Shown here piece by piece: positions 12,012 to 26,800 of a stretch of 64,000 nucleotides of DNA. The translations under genes were made by a program, and so were the position numbers. The notes under the pieces are model-generated. The model was not told the DNA's origin. It made no database searches and was given only the letters and a program-made list of their open reading frames with translations. Origin of the DNA: Synchiropus splendidus (lineage: Eukaryota; Chordata; Actinopteri; Syngnathiformes; Callionymidae); assembly GCF_027744825.2 (NCBI RefSeq), contig NC_071351.1:14831001-14895000 (forward strand), read 5' to 3'. How positions within the stretch are numbered: position 1 is the first letter of the stretch; each line of letters begins with the position of its first letter.

Positions 12012-15000
12012 GTTAACTAATCTAACTCAGATATTCTCTATATTTCCAGTTGATGATGTCGCATCCATCCCACCCTTGGAATGTTTCCTGCTGGACGGAG
12101 AGGCCATCTGTTCTTTTGTCGTAGGAGTCATTATTCTTTTCCCCACATTTCCAATATGGTGCCACCAAGCCCTCGGGCTGAAATTTTGAAGAACGAAAAC
12201 AAAGTGCCAAAATAGATGACAGAAGAAAAGTGATCACGGTGTCTGTTTTTTCCCCGAAACATATGGTTGTGAGTGGACAAGCGGGAAGAAAGACCATGCA
12301 GTTGCTGTCACTTTTCACAAGCCTCACTCGCCTCTCTTTTGAAAGCAACCTAAATCATTGTTTCACAATCTGTTCGCCTTTTTCGGGTCGAGAGTGGATA
12401 TTTAAAAATGTCATTGTGTTGCAATGGCTTTTTTTTTTCTTTTATAAAAGATTAACTTTCATTTTAAGTGAATTATTGGTTTAAAGGTCTGATCTGGAAA
12501 TTGATATCTCCACATCATCTGACTAATAAAAACGTGGTGGATTATAAGCGATAAATCACAACCATATTTGCTCACCAGTGCGAATGACATCTTGCCTACT
12601 CGATATACTGTCACTTTTGGAGCCAGTGTGATGCCTATGGAGAGAACATGGCAACATGATTTCAGGCAGATGTCCCCGTGCGAGACGACAGCTTGTGGTG
12701 GCGATGAGCCAACTTCTGTGGTCCGAGCTTTTATCACCACTTATCTCTCGTTTGTCAAAACCATGAATCATGTGAGCAGCTGCGGAGGCCGTGATGGATT
12801 GAATGGGCAATACAAAGGCTGCTGGACAGCCACAAGACCAATAACGCCCCCCCCTTGACTTTCATCTGTGTAGTAAGACAGAGAAAGGCTGAAGGAAGCT
12901 TCATGTTTGGAGTTCAATTGAGTGGTAAATTGGCTCCTGCTTAAGGGTACCTTCTAACAATTCACATTTTTTATTGGGATGTATGACAGGACAACAACCT
13001 GGGAAATAATAACTGCTCTTTCAAAACAGGTGTAAGTGCTGAAGATAAGATAAAAAGTCAATGCGTTCTTCCTCCAGTTATCTGTCTCTACAGCCTAAAT
13101 AGATCAACAGTGAACATAACGGAATAATTGGATGCAATGATGCACAGTTGAACACTTGAGCATAAATTTTTATGAGCCTACTGAAAATTAAATTCCCCAG
13201 CGTGCTGCTGCTGGTGCCGATTTTGTTGCAACCAAACAAGTTAATTCCAGTCTTTAGATACATGGTTGGTGTAACTGTATCCTCCAGATAAAAAATGAAA
13301 ACATGCAGCAACAGCAGCCCTTTTGTGTGTTGACAGTGGGTTCCCTGTCTGGTCTCGTGTGACACGTGCTGCCGTGAAAAACGGCACAAACTTACTTCAT
13401 CTCCTGGCTTCCTAGCCAAGTGAGCATCTCATCGTTCTCCTTCTTGCTACAGGTGTCTAATCCCATCCTGTGTCCTATTCCCTCATATCTTCCGAATGGG
13501 GAAGGGAAAAAATGCTGGAGGCAAATATTCATTCTGTACCTGAATTAAATATTTGACCAGTTTCCTGATGAGAACTGTAGCCCTCCCTATCACTCATCCT
13601 CGACCCCCGAGGCCAAATGACTAAAGCCAACGTGTGCTGTAATTTTTTTTTGCAATTTGCAATACTCCTGTAATCAAATTCACATTAGTAAATTTACATA
13701 CAAATAGGTTTTTCCCATACGGTTAGACTGTGCTGGTGAAAGAAAAACATCCTCAAGAAAAATGGATGATTCTCTTAACAGCAACTAATATGTGTTCATG
13801 CTTTGAAGCACCGACTTGGGTCTGAGAATTCTCTAGAATGGAGCTTCACCCTTCCAAGAAAAGCCCCACTGCTTGTCTGTTTCTCCTTGGAATTCTCACC
13901 ATAGACATTGATCGCATGTTGTAGTCATTCTGCTGGGAAAGAAGTGGATTTGTTGATGGTTAAGACTTTCTGAAATTTTAAGGTCATTGTTTTGCAATTA
14001 TTTAAAGTAAAGCAAATAAGTGAGTTGGCCTATTGATGTTTGTAGAAACGATGACTTGTCTCTGCTAGGTCCATCGGTTTTTGCAACCGATCAGAATGAC
14101 AAACCTTTTCAAGTCAATAGCTATCTCAACTGGTTTGTCACATTTTATTAGCTCTAGTCTTGGAAATCCGAGGAAAATTAAAGACAACAAGAGCTCTTCC
14201 CATGGGTTTGAGCTCATTTCCATTGATCCCCTCTGCAACAATCCAAGTTTCACAGGTGTGTTTTAAAGCCCATCATTGATTGACTTCCAACCATATTACC
14301 ATCCCACAAATGTCATTCTCCTCCACGTCATTTTGGTCATTCTCAGTCACACACAGCAGCTAATTACCTCCTGAGGCAGGCGGCTCCAAGTCAGCGCTTT
14401 AAGGCTTCTGCATAACCTCTTTCAGAGCTCACATGTTTGGATGGTTTTTTTCTTTGATGTCGAGGTTTATTTCAATCCCACATCAAACATACAACGGCTC
14501 TCCCATTTCGATATGAGGCATCGAAATGGAACAGAGAGAACAATAATTCTTACAATTGAATTTCCCATGATTGTCAGCTTTAGGCTTTTGATTTTCAGAG
14601 CACACTTTCATGGATGATTCATGTTATAGACTACAGATTCAGTCTTTGTCTCACAGGAGACGTCTATCGAGACAGAAAAAGTGAATAAAAACGTGTTAAG
14701 AAGTATATAAAATGTCAGTGACCTCAAGATGAATGGAGTTCTGTCGTAGAGAGAAATTTTTCACCTTCACATTTTTGATGTGGCCTTTTCATATGATAAA
14801 TTATGATTCATGTTTAATACACTATAAAATAAATCATTACCTTGAACAAATTTTTAAGAATAAAACAGGTCATGCTGTTATTCTTTCTCAATCACCTCAT
14901 ACAACTCAAATGTATTCGAGAGCTGCGGCTTTATTTGTGTTATAAAACTAAGAAAAGAAGTTACCATTATGATGTTTGGGTTGGCTTTATAGGTTTGAAA

Positions 15001-18000
15001 AGGCTTTGTCTTTCAAGAATTATTTTTGCACAATTCTCTCTGGAAAGTAACAATTGTATATCGTCGCTAAGTTCACCCCTCATCTGGCGCACGCTGATCT
15101 GTTGCCATGGCAACTGGACACTGTCTCAGAGGACGCTAATGAGCCACTCTTGAACAGGAAAACATTTGAGCCATGTTTTACTGGTTTAGTCAGTGCTGTT
15201 GGGTAAAACTATGACACAAAACCAGAGCTGAGGATTGTGAAGGATTGTTTTTGTAGGGAGCCCCTGATGGGATATGTCGACTCATAGATGGGTAAATAAA
15301 TGCAACAGTTCTTGAATCAATTGGTGCTTTTTCACCTAAATCTCAGCATATAGAAACTTACCCAAAAATTCCCAGTTTGCTTTGAACTGAGCCGAATGAC
15401 ATTGTCCCTCCACGGCCACATAAAAGTCATTAGGATTCCAAAATCTGTCATTGAACAAATACGTGTGGCTGTCATTGAGCTGACTCGCTTCAATACAAAT
15501 ATATTTGCGGAGAGTTATTATTAGGATTTTGAAAGATATTGACTTCCAGTCAATCATTCGACCAAGAGACTCCGTCCAAAAACATTTCAGTGAGTGATGA
15601 ACGCACTCTGATCCCTGAGCTCCGATCAGAGTAAGCTCTCTGGCTCAGGACCCTTTTCAAGACACGCAGTAAAAAAAATACATTGATGGAAATGAAATTC
15701 CCAAACTTGCCTGGAGTGACTTTGTAAAGCTGCTTTTGCTCGAGTTTATTCACTAACTAATGAGCGCTAACAGACAACACTAGACAATAGGAAAGAAATC
15801 CTTTTTATGAGTCTCGCTAGTGAGAAAATAAAAAGTGAAAAAAAAAGTGTTTGGCAGCTCTGCCGTGGCACACATTATTCGGAATTACTAGGAGTAAGTG
15901 AAAACATTCCCAGTTCAAGATGACATGAAACATGCAGGCTGCGTGATCTTCCTCTCCTCATCCCCTTGAGTCGGGTCGCCGAGATGTCGTGGCTCCAGGA
16001 ACCCTCAGGCTTTAGCATAATTCCTTTCAGCTTTAATTAATAGACAGTTATAATAACTACTAGTCAAATGCGTGTCATGCTCCATTCCCATCATGTTGAG
16101 TTTTTTGCGTCCATTCCAACTGGCTTTGACATTCTTGCAATCGCTGCAGGATAGGAAAATAGTAGCGGATTTACCGCCGTGTTGCGACCCTCGCTGGTCG
16201 CCTCCAACACGTCTCCTTGAACACAATCTCGCAATCCACTTCAGCTCGAGTCTAACTTTGAATTTCTATGCTCACTGTGAGAACACCTCACACAATCGAA
16301 TAGATAAGTGATATAGATGAGATCCAGCTTGCCTCTGCAGGAGTGTCAAGTTGTTGTGATGCTTGTTTGTATGGCACTCACAGGTTATAGGTTTGCAGGA
16401 GAGCCGTGCTGTGTCTGTCGCTGCTTGTAAATGCAGCAGTCGCAGTGGAAGCCAGTTTTGGAGTTTATAAAGAACAGATGAATCAGGGAAAGTGGTTCTG
16501 TGTTGGAGCTAAATGGAAGGAATCGGTGGTATCTGTCTGTGTGGGAGTTGAGTCACTTTTCACGCTGAGCTGAAACAATACAAGCTGACAGCAGGTTTAG
16601 GGTTGCTGTAACTCTGACTGATTGTCTTCAGACTCCCAAAAGTTAGAGGCAGAGGTGAGGCTTTTCAGGTATTCCAGCCGACTGTGCAGAAAGTGCCAAT
16701 GACGCCGCTACAAGTGAGCATGAATTTGATGAGAATGAAGTTGAACGTTTTCCTGCAATCAGGTTTTATCTGCAGAGATCACGCACAGGAGCCACTTGGA
16801 CGTTCCCTCGGGTCATCTTTTCCACTAGCAGCGGGTTAGTGTTAGTCAGACCTATCCTCTAATAATTTTCTTCTCTTTAGTTGTGCTTCACTTGTATTAG
16901 GTTATTTGGTTTGTTTCTTGGTTTTATGTGGCTGATAATCCCATTCAGATGCTGATAATGATTCCAAAGATGCACAACAAAAGGCAATTCAAACCGATAC
17001 CTCCGGTCATACATGTGGTTTTCTTGTCAGCTGAGATTGTCGACATTGCAAAGACACTGTATCCTTGTTGTGTAATTGTTGACTCTGGGGTCATGAGTGT
17101 TCACATGAGGAGAGTGCATGTTAAGTTACGCATTTGGCTTCTGACCTGAACCTAGAAGTCATCCTGGGTGAATAGTACAAAGTGTGTCTTTCCTTCTTCA
17201 GTTCAGCGCCCAGAAACTAGGAAAACTGTTGAGCAAGTGATTTTATAAACAACAACAGCCTTGCTGTGATGCTGACAATGTTTATCGTTTTTGATTCAAA
17301 GGCAGAAAGAGGACAGCCAAGATTTGTTCCTGTTGCCTCTGTCGACTTTAAAGGTAGAAATCTGGGTTCTTCTTGTTTGTGAACTACACCAGAAACCATT
17401 AAAGAAACCATTGTGTTTGTTGTTTTTTTTTTTCTTCAGTAATCGAATCTCACCCACGAATAGAGAAGCTTGGCATCAAAATAAAAAAATTAAGTTATAT
17501 CCATTTCTAAAATGGCTGCCTAATGTGAACCTTTTTGTTGTCAATAGAAAGAGCGACAAGGACTACAAAATGTCTCTGTTTACCCAGCATTTACGTAGCA
17601 AACTTGTTTTTAAAATTCTAATCGGAAAATGGGACTGCGAACTGTCTCTGTGTGTGTTCTGCGAGCAAGTCCTGTAATGCTAGTGCCACCTGCTGGCCCT
17701 TTCAGCTCAATGCGATCAAACTAATTTCCCTATTAATGTACCAATGACAAGAATATATGGCAATAAAACAGGGTTAAAATCAAATCCATCTGTGCTGGAG
17801 AATCTTTTTTTCTTTTCAGAAACAATAGCAGCCAATAAATGAGGTTTTTAGTTATGACGTAGATTCACATCAAGCCGAAATGGCAGTGGTTATTTTGCTG
17901 TATCTTCCACGAGTACTCTCCTCTTGTCAAGCTCTCTGTACCTCATACTAACTAATATAATCATTACTACTTGCTGCTCTGTAATGATCCTCTGCAGCAA

Positions 18001-20783
18001 CATTTGGCCATGTTGCGGAAACGCGAGAGATTTGAACTTTCCACAATCCTTAATTACCTTATGAACGTAATATTTCAATCTCCCTGTCGGAGGGAAATGA
18101 GGAGCAATGCTCAGGGGTCTCAAATGCGAGAGAGGAGAGATTCCGCTAATTGGATGGATGGGGGGATAAAACATGAACTCCAACTTTGTAGAAAGGAAAA
18201 CGGGGCATTTGATTTAAAGATCAAATGAATGAAACTGTAAATGTTTCATAATAACATCTTGTAAAATACATGAGTTCAAGAGGAGTGTACGTGGAGGGGG
18301 AAACAGGGGGAGTCTACCCTGTCTTTGTTTGTTAAGAATTTCTGTTGCACAATTGACACTTAACTGCGTATTTTGTTCTCGGTTTGACGGCACAAAGCAG
18401 CGTTCTTGCTATGTGGAGTGACAATGCATGCTGGGAAAAGCCCAACAGACATGTTGACTGACCCTCTGGCCGGACTTGATAACAGAATAAGCAGTATAAA
18501 AGTGGATACCTGCTTCCTTTGCTATGCTTAAGATGTCTGTTGTCTATGGGAGTCAGTCTTGACTGGAGTAATGGCAGATGAATAGGAGAGTACAGGCAGG
18601 GTGGAACATGTGGAGAAGAAATGTGCTTCGCCCAACAAGTTATTCTATCTGGTCGACAGGAGCTTCACACACGATAAGTTCATTTAAAAGTAATGTAGGT
18701 ATGATGACCCACAAGGTGGTGTGATACATTTTGTTTAGCCAGTAGCTTGGATTCTATTGGTTGGACACCGCTGTTATAGAGAGGAACGCAGGAACTTATA
18801 ACTAATAGACGATGATGCTTGGTTTCTCATTGTGACTGACTGAAAAATGGAAGAGGTGGGGAGACTGGCTGCTTCAAACAGCGGTTTGCACCATCTTTGT
18901 GAATGTGTCCAGTAAAGAGAGTGTGTGAGACTAGGGAGCGTGCTCACGACAGGTCAAGGAGTTGGAGCCTCACTTGCTCTGGAAACTCCTGATGCCGAGA
19001 CCTTTTTAAAGTTATCAGTGAATGAAGACCGTTGGCACATGAGACGTCATTAAGAGCGCTGAGATTAGCCAAGCATGCAACCATTACAACATGTCCCACT
19101 AGACCTTAACTAGCTCTGCGTATTTGTGCTGACATGCAACATCTTGATACATTAGCGACGGAACAACCCATTATCTCAAATTAGTGATTATGTTCTTACT
19201 ATTGTAAAGTAGTCAGGAACAAAGGATTTTTTTTAGATACTAGGATTTTCCCACCATAGTCAAAAATGTATGATGTACAATCAAATGCGCGAGAGAGCAA
19301 GGCGAAGGATTACATTGTGGTTCTGATTGTTTTTCCTGGAGGGGGTGGTGCTGATGAATATACCGTGCTGGCTGCACTGTCTACAGTGATGACATGTCAG
19401 CAGAGAAACATGTGCTTGCTAAAGGCCTTGAGGAGAATTCTACAGAGTGCTGGCAACATGCCACACTGCACTCTCCCTCATAAAGCTGATCTTCCGATTC
19501 ATGGAAAAAAAACAAACATCAAAGACAGCGCTCTCAAATAATTTCACTATTTCATTGCAGAGGAGGAGAAGTCTTCCTCACTACAGTGTCCATTACGCTG
19601 CAGCAACATGTAAGTGACTGGAGAGTTTCACTTAGCAGAAAATTGGCTTTTCTGTGGCGGCTCTGTCTGAAAACATAGCTGATGCTGGATTAACTTTTAA
19701 AGATGGTGTCAGGAACCAAGCGGGACGGTGAGAAGGGTTCAATTACTTTTTGGATGAGGAATAATCACATTAGTGTACAGATGTTTCACTGAGCCTTTGA
19801 TTTTCTGTACTGCCCCTGTGTCAGCCTGAAGGCGAGTGGATCACGGAATCCGCAGTGCCCGTCTCGCCAGGAATGAAAACACTCACGGGATTAGCTCATC
19901 CATTGGCTAACCCATGCAGATGCACTCAGTCAAGATGTGGAAGGGGTGGGGCTCTTCTTCATGAAGACTTTATCGCATCGGAAGTGTGCAGTGTTATGTG
20001 CGTGTGACAGTTTCCTTACGTCAGTTCAGCAACTCACTTCTTGAGAGGACACAATGAACACCTGTTAAATTGAGCTGCTCAGACTCCACATCCAAGTCAT
20101 CGGTGTTTATCTCAGTGTGCAGTCGTGGAAAGGTAAAATCAATCGGTCACATTAGCACAACACACAGTTCGTCTTGACCCACAAACAAAAGACACCTAAT
20201 ACAGTGATGCCCTGCAACTTGGTTGCATCAACATCCCTTTTCATAATCCAGTCCAGAGATGAGGAAACATGTGGCTTAGGCTAGAAGAAGATGGTCATGG
20301 TTGAACTCCATCCTACCACCGTGGTAGCACATCACCAAAGCCTTAAAAAAAATAATTGGGTGTTCCATAAGGATATCATCTGGTCTCCTTCACTGTTTGT
20401 TTTTGTCCTGATTTTTCTGTGCCAGCGATCACCAATAGTTAAGATTAAAAATCTTCGTTCAATTGCTCGAGACTTGAACTGGAATGGAACCAAATCCATC
20501 AAAAAGATTTGGACCACAGGTTGAGGTTTTGACATTTGACTCAGATCCCGAGGATCTGAAACAGCGAGCTGATGTGATGTTGTCTGCCAAGACCTGTGAA
20601 AAGCTTTGGACCTGTTGGAGGCGGGAGAGAGATTTTTGGGAAATACCAGAGAGGAGGGAGTAACACTGATCTGGATGGGAGAATATGAGCACATGGGTGA
20701 GCTTTTAAAGGATTTTTTAAATGACTTCATCCTCAGCGTTTCTGTAATTTGCGCTCTACATTACTCACTGAGCTTGAGGATGC
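12012..20783. other. Gene-poor intergenic DNA
   Basis: No exon, RNA gene or transposon relic that I can defend. Frames here are short on both strands and lack recognisable domains. Conserved non-coding enhancers cannot be detected from one sequence. Confidence 0.5.
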
Positions 20784-20820
20784 AAAATTACACCATGCCC
20801 CTGGAGCATGGTGTAATTTT
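20784..20820. repeat. Perfect inverted repeat, 15-bp arms, 7-base loop
   Basis: AAAATTACACCATGC at 20784-20798 is followed by the loop CCCTGGA and the exact reverse complement at 20806-20820. It lies in otherwise featureless DNA and is not part of a recognised transposon terminus. Confidence 0.85.
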
Positions 20821-23800
20821 TCAGGTTTGTATAGTATTGTAAATTATATTTTTATAAAAACTCTGTAGAAACATGATTTGCCTTTCAAATCCTAAAGGCT
20901 GAGTCATAGATCAGCTCCAAAGGACTTGGATGATCAAGAAAAAGTCACAAGTTAGACTTCAGAATTTTGTAGCGTCTCCTGGGGTGTGGCAGAGATATCC
21001 CTGGAGAGTCTGGAGTGAGATCATGAAGTCTCAGATCACGTCAACATCAGTGTGACCTCATGGCAAAACTGACTCTGACTGTACATTCCTGATAGATCTA
21101 AAGTATTTAAATATGGTCTGGACTATTGATATTATTTCTCCGTAGTGTTTAAAACAACCCAATATTGTTTGTTAAATTACAGCCTTTTTGAGTAACAGCC
21201 AGTGATGGTTGTTTAATTCTGCCTCCTCCCTTCACATACGAAAGAACTTAATTCCCAGCCACTCTGTCAATCATCATCTAATTCTCAGCCAGAGACTTAT
21301 TTATAAACTAAAGAGCTCTTTTTTCCCCAAGTCTTAAAATAACAGCTTTGATTCTCACAGGCAATTTGCAGTCTCTGTTGCCACAGCTTTCTGAAAAGAT
21401 ATACGACAATTTGAAACACAAGCTGCGTCTGCAGAGGACGGGTGTTTAGCATGAATCTGAGGGCTGCTCTTGATCAACCAGCGCGTGAGAGTGAAACATG
21501 AATTAGACGCTAAACATTGAAATTTGCTCTGAATGCTTGAATGAAGAAGTCTCATTTCAAAGTGACATTACGCACCGTTCTCAGTATCCAAAAGACGATC
21601 TCATTTAACTGAATGTGGCAGAGGCTCAGCTCACCCTCTTCAATAACTGTCCACTTCAAAATTGAATGTATTAAAGACACTGTAATGGACCTTTGCTAGC
21701 ATTGACAAGCTGGACACATGAGTTTTATGTTTGGCAGCACCAGAGTGTCTCTTAACTGAAGCATCCTTTCGCCAAAAATCAAATTGTCTATCCAATTTTT
21801 TTTTTTTTGCCTGAAGAGCATTGTTGCTAAGCACCACTAGTATTAAACTTGTAAAGGTGACTGTGTTTATGAAAGGTTTAAATCTGAGCCATGTTTAAAA
21901 TTCAAACGTACAGCCTGTTTATCAACATGTCGACTAGTTGGCCATAAAAATAGTTGCATAAGAGAAATTGCAAATAAAGCATAGTAAGTTGGGCGTCAAT
22001 GGTTGCGACTGACCTCCAAGGCAAGTCATCCATTTGTGTTGTGTCCGGAGGCGGAATATAGGTCATGCAGGTCCTTGCGGGGCACCGAGTTCAAAACAAG
22101 ATTCCTCATCTTCTGACAGAACAAGTCAAATATCTCATGTGCTTTCTGCCCTCCACGAGAGGCCTATGTGACCCGCGTGACAACCATCCCGTACATGGTC
22201 ATGAGGTGCCACAGTGGGTATGTCCAGTCAATCGACGTTGTCTCTTGACTGCATGATGTCATTCATCTTCACATCTTTGCACCAGCCCAGGAAATCTGAT
22301 AAGCTGTTCAATAAAACTGTCCCAGTTTTTCCTCAACTAGAAGTAGAAATTAGTAAGCATCACATAATACATGAGTTACACTTTTACATTTCAAGTTTCC
22401 AAGTGTGAAATTCTGCCATCAACACCGACGTCGAATTGCTCTCTAGAGATTATGTGTTTGGCATGCTCATGTGTTCTCTTTAAGAAAACAAGTATATCTG
22501 AATATCTATGACATAAGAATTTGCCTGCCAGGTTGGCAACGGTTTGCTGCAGAATGAGCTTGGGATGGTTTTTGGATCGTTGAGGAAAGAGTAGAAGGAT
22601 GCGTCAGATCATTTACTCAGCTGCCATAGCCTTGTTTTATTTTGTGTGTGACAGGTATGAAATCGTAATGTGGATGAATTTGCCAGGCTAACATCGTGAC
22701 TTGCTTGAAACGTAGCTTCCATAGCTGAACTTAAAAGGCACTGAGACAGCACATCCCTCCGCCAAATAAATAAATATGCATGCAAATAAATACACCCGGA
22801 GTGCAATGTGCTAGATTGGACAACAGGTGGCAGTGGTGTTCACATCCTAATTTATTTCTGTGGTTCAGTTTTATATTTTATTTTATGCTCAAATTTTCTT
22901 ATGGACTTCATGTACTCCATTATACAGACACTCAAAGAGAGTGTCCACAGCATTTGATGAGTCAGCTACTTTGTTTAATGTAAGTCAATTCTTAGGCTGA
23001 AGGAGAGTTTTAGGGTTGTGCTGTGAAATCCTTTGGACTTTTGAGGTGTCCTTCTGGAAGATGTGAACTGGTCTATGTGGAAGAATAAATAAGAGCATGT
23101 ATCACACTAAACAAACTACTTATTTATATGTATATTCACAGTTAACAGTTAAAATTTGTTGCAGAAAAAAATAACTACCTCAAAAAGTTCCTCCATCAGT
23201 GTTGTTCCAAACGGCCCTCACTGAGTATCTGATCCCTCAAAGTCAGAAGCTATGTTTGATCCAGAGGTTTCTTTATGAAAATCAACATTGCACCAAAGCG
23301 AATCATCTTTTAAGAGTGACATAAGTCTTATGAGTGACATAAGTGAATTGAGAGAGCTTATCACTGACTGCATGATGGGGGTCAGAGTTCTAAAAACAAA
23401 AACATGTTCAGCTTTGTTCTTCGTTGCAGAGGCTGGATCACGAGAGGGGAATTCTTTTACCCAAAGGCCAAGTGAGACACTGGGACTATTGTGAGCGGCT
23501 AACAATATTTTCAGTGGGGTAAAAACAGTCACCAAGAAGTACTGTTATTCACCTGAAACAATGAGCCGTCATTCAAACATGAGGGCAGGGTAGGTGGTCC
23601 AAGTAATCAGGTCTTGGCTGAACTGCTTCAGACCAAAGGGTGGGACATATAGATGAATATACATGTTTGTTTTCTGCTCTGGTAGTCTGAGAAAATTGCA
23701 CAGGGAATAAGTGAAATTCCCACACAGACAGGGGCCAGCTGTCAGGTCTGAACCTCCGCTTTAACCAGCGCTTCATATTGACCTACATATCGTCTGTGCT

Positions 23801-26800
23801 GTCATGTAGCCTTCACAACTTCCATACAAATTAGCCACTTCAAATAAAGCAGCAAATTGGCTTGTGCGGCGCTGAATTCGGATGTAGCTGTATTGATCGC
23901 ATCAGCACGTGCAAGTGTGTACGCTCGGTTACAGTGTGAGCGGGAGATGAGGCGGTCGTGAATAATGCATGATGTACATGACAATAAGGACGGTTGACAT
24001 TTGGCTGCTTGTCATTCGTGATGGGTCTGCCCTGAGGGAGCGACCACGCTCGCAGATCATCGTACACACGCATGTTTAACTAAAGCCCTTTCTCTTTAAC
24101 ATACTTAAAATGACAGATGCCCTTGTTGGAGTCAAAGATTCTATTCGATTTGAATGCATATTACTCAAGCTGTGCGTGATATCATGACATACTAAGAAAA
24201 TAAACATACAGTAACACTATGGTGCGAATGCACATGGAAATCCCTCAAAGATACACAAACACCGTCGGCGCACGTGTGCACACTAGACTCATGGAGAAAA
24301 CAGCTGCGCTCTGGCATGGCTTCCACTTGAAATCAGATTTATTTTTAGGGGACTACAAATGCCAGGGACGCTGAAACACTCGCTCGCTTTATGTTGACCT
24401 GCAAACAGTGACGTTTCTGTCTCTGTGTGATACCGTAGCATTAGAATTCCACGCCCGATTTCTTCTTCTCTGTGTATAAATGAGAGAATATGCAAGAGAG
24501 ATTTCACACAGCTTCATTATCACATGATTTAAATGTGAATCTCAGGTATTGAAACGACTGATGAACTGGTGCTGTCTGAATTTTCACAGACATTTGTCAT
24601 TATTCAGACTAGCAGGGCTGCTGCGGAAACAAGGACACCGGTACGAAAATAAAATGTTTCCTCTATTTCCCATTTCCTGCTGCTTCAAACTTGGACCACC
24701 GGTGTCCAACTCAGGGCCCGGAGTCCCAATCTGGGCCGCCATGGCGTTCTACGTGGACTGCAAGAGCTTGAAATATAGTTGCGTAACTCGTAATGGCCAC
24801 GTTGTCATATGCCTTAACATGGCGTTCTGTTACCAATACGCAGCGTGCTGCATTAGCATCTGCAATGTAGCACCGATGCTAATGAAACACCATGGTTAGA
24901 TAGAGAGGGTTTTGTTAAGATGAAATCCTGGTGAGAAAACAGTAAGGAAAAATTAATTGATCATTCTTTAATCGTGATTAATGACGTTCAATATTTAATT
25001 CCAAAATAATACAATTTAAGAGCAATCTGTACACAGAGGCTTAAACATCAGGATACAGATTTTTTTTTTAACTTAAATTTACTGTCCATCAGTGCGATCT
25101 GGTTATGTCCCAGTCATCATGGATGCTTGGATGGTTTAAAAAAGTATTCATTCAAAATGATCTGTTTAAGTGTCAGCTATTGATATACATATTGACCATT
25201 AATCTGGAAGCATCCACAAACTGATGCATCACAAATGGAGCTGATGGAACTAGGAATGCAGATGTAACTTTATGCTTCAATGGAGCCTCTCATTTCCTGC
25301 TGTAGTCGCTCAATAAATATACATTTTGCTCATGACTGAGTAGAACACTTTGGCCCCTTGCAGGATACAATTTGACCTCCCTGCTCCGAAATGTCTTGCT
25401 CTCATCCATCAGAATGGTGTTTTCATTAAGCAACATGGAACATCATATTTAAATTTAATGTAGAATGTCCAGCAAAAGGAGCCAATATTGAAGACTTCAA
25501 ATCCCACCTTCATTAGTGGAGGAACATCAAATACAAAAAAGTGAATTATAATGAATAAAATAGTCAAAATTGTTGCACTAATTATTAGAAAAATACTAAC
25601 ACACAAGCTGTTTTTTCTTCTCTCTTCATATAATCCCACGGCATTTCCCTCATGATAAGAGAGAAAAGTCAACCGTGACCTGGAGACCCTTGATGATTCA
25701 GTGAATGTCGGAGAGAATTCCGGCACTACAGGTCCGGTGATGCCACTGATGTTGTTACTTACTCATTGGAAATCGAGAAAACATGCATATTGCTGGTGCG
25801 TGGGTCGCTGACATCTGAGGCGGATGGAAACCCACAAATAAGATTAATAATGTTGGTCCGGTTCCGGATATCAACATGTGAACATGGGAGCGAAGTTGAC
25901 AGCTGAAATCACAGCAGAACGTTGCTCAAGCTGCCTTGTGTTAGATGCTGCATCGTGACTGTGAAGCCCTTATATAGTGAACGAAATACAGATTTTAGTC
26001 ATTACACACGACAATTTTTTATAACATTAAAAAAAAATCACGACAAAAGATCAGTAAGCAAAGCAAAGTTCATCCGCCGAAGTTAAAAGTGTCATTACAG
26101 TGCTAAGAATCTAAGAATTCATCATTATGCTGATCAAGCCATTGTGGTGGAGCACTTAAGCCACCCCCCGCTGTAATAAGGTGGGAGTCGGGGGACGCAT
26201 CAACTGATAACCACAGCAATTTATAGACACTATTTTTGGATTAGGGGAGGAAACCCAAGTGCTTGATGGAAATCCAGCCGAGCATGGTGACACCACAAAC
26301 AGTGAGGGACCTCAATGCGTGGTATTTTTCTACTACAACTCAAAAGTTTATGATGAAACCTGGACATTAAAACTGTGTGAATCCTGATCTGTGATTCATC
26401 CTTGTTTAAGTCATTCACAAATCTGTGTCTTGAAATCGACCCTACTTAGAGGTAGAAAAACAATCAGCAAATGTAGTACAGTCTTTAAACTAATTCAGTT
26501 TTGTGGGTTTCGTGACAACATTGCTTGGAGATTAAGACTTTCACCTGTTTCTCTTGGAAACAAGAGACAGTGAAAAAGTCTGGTGCAGTTTTTATGGCTT
26601 CAGAAACTCATCATTTTGCCAATGGAGATGTAACTAAGCCCAGTGAACCATCACTTTGCCTTTCAATTATTTTGTCATTGGTCATTGCTCTTTGACATTT
26701 AGCGGACGTGTCTCCATGTTTTGTGCTACGGAAGTCGTCCTTCTTCCCCACCAACCCTGCCTCGTGACACCAAAGATGCCATGACACTAAGTGATGACAT

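Noticed and set aside
20332..20730. 132-codon minus-strand open frame
   Set aside because: Composition is basic and Ser-rich with no motif. A frame of this length is expected by chance several times in 64 kb.
20784..20820. Hairpin considered as a microRNA precursor or transcription terminator
   Set aside because: Fifteen perfect pairs is too short for a vertebrate pre-microRNA stem, and rho-independent terminators do not apply to a fish genome.
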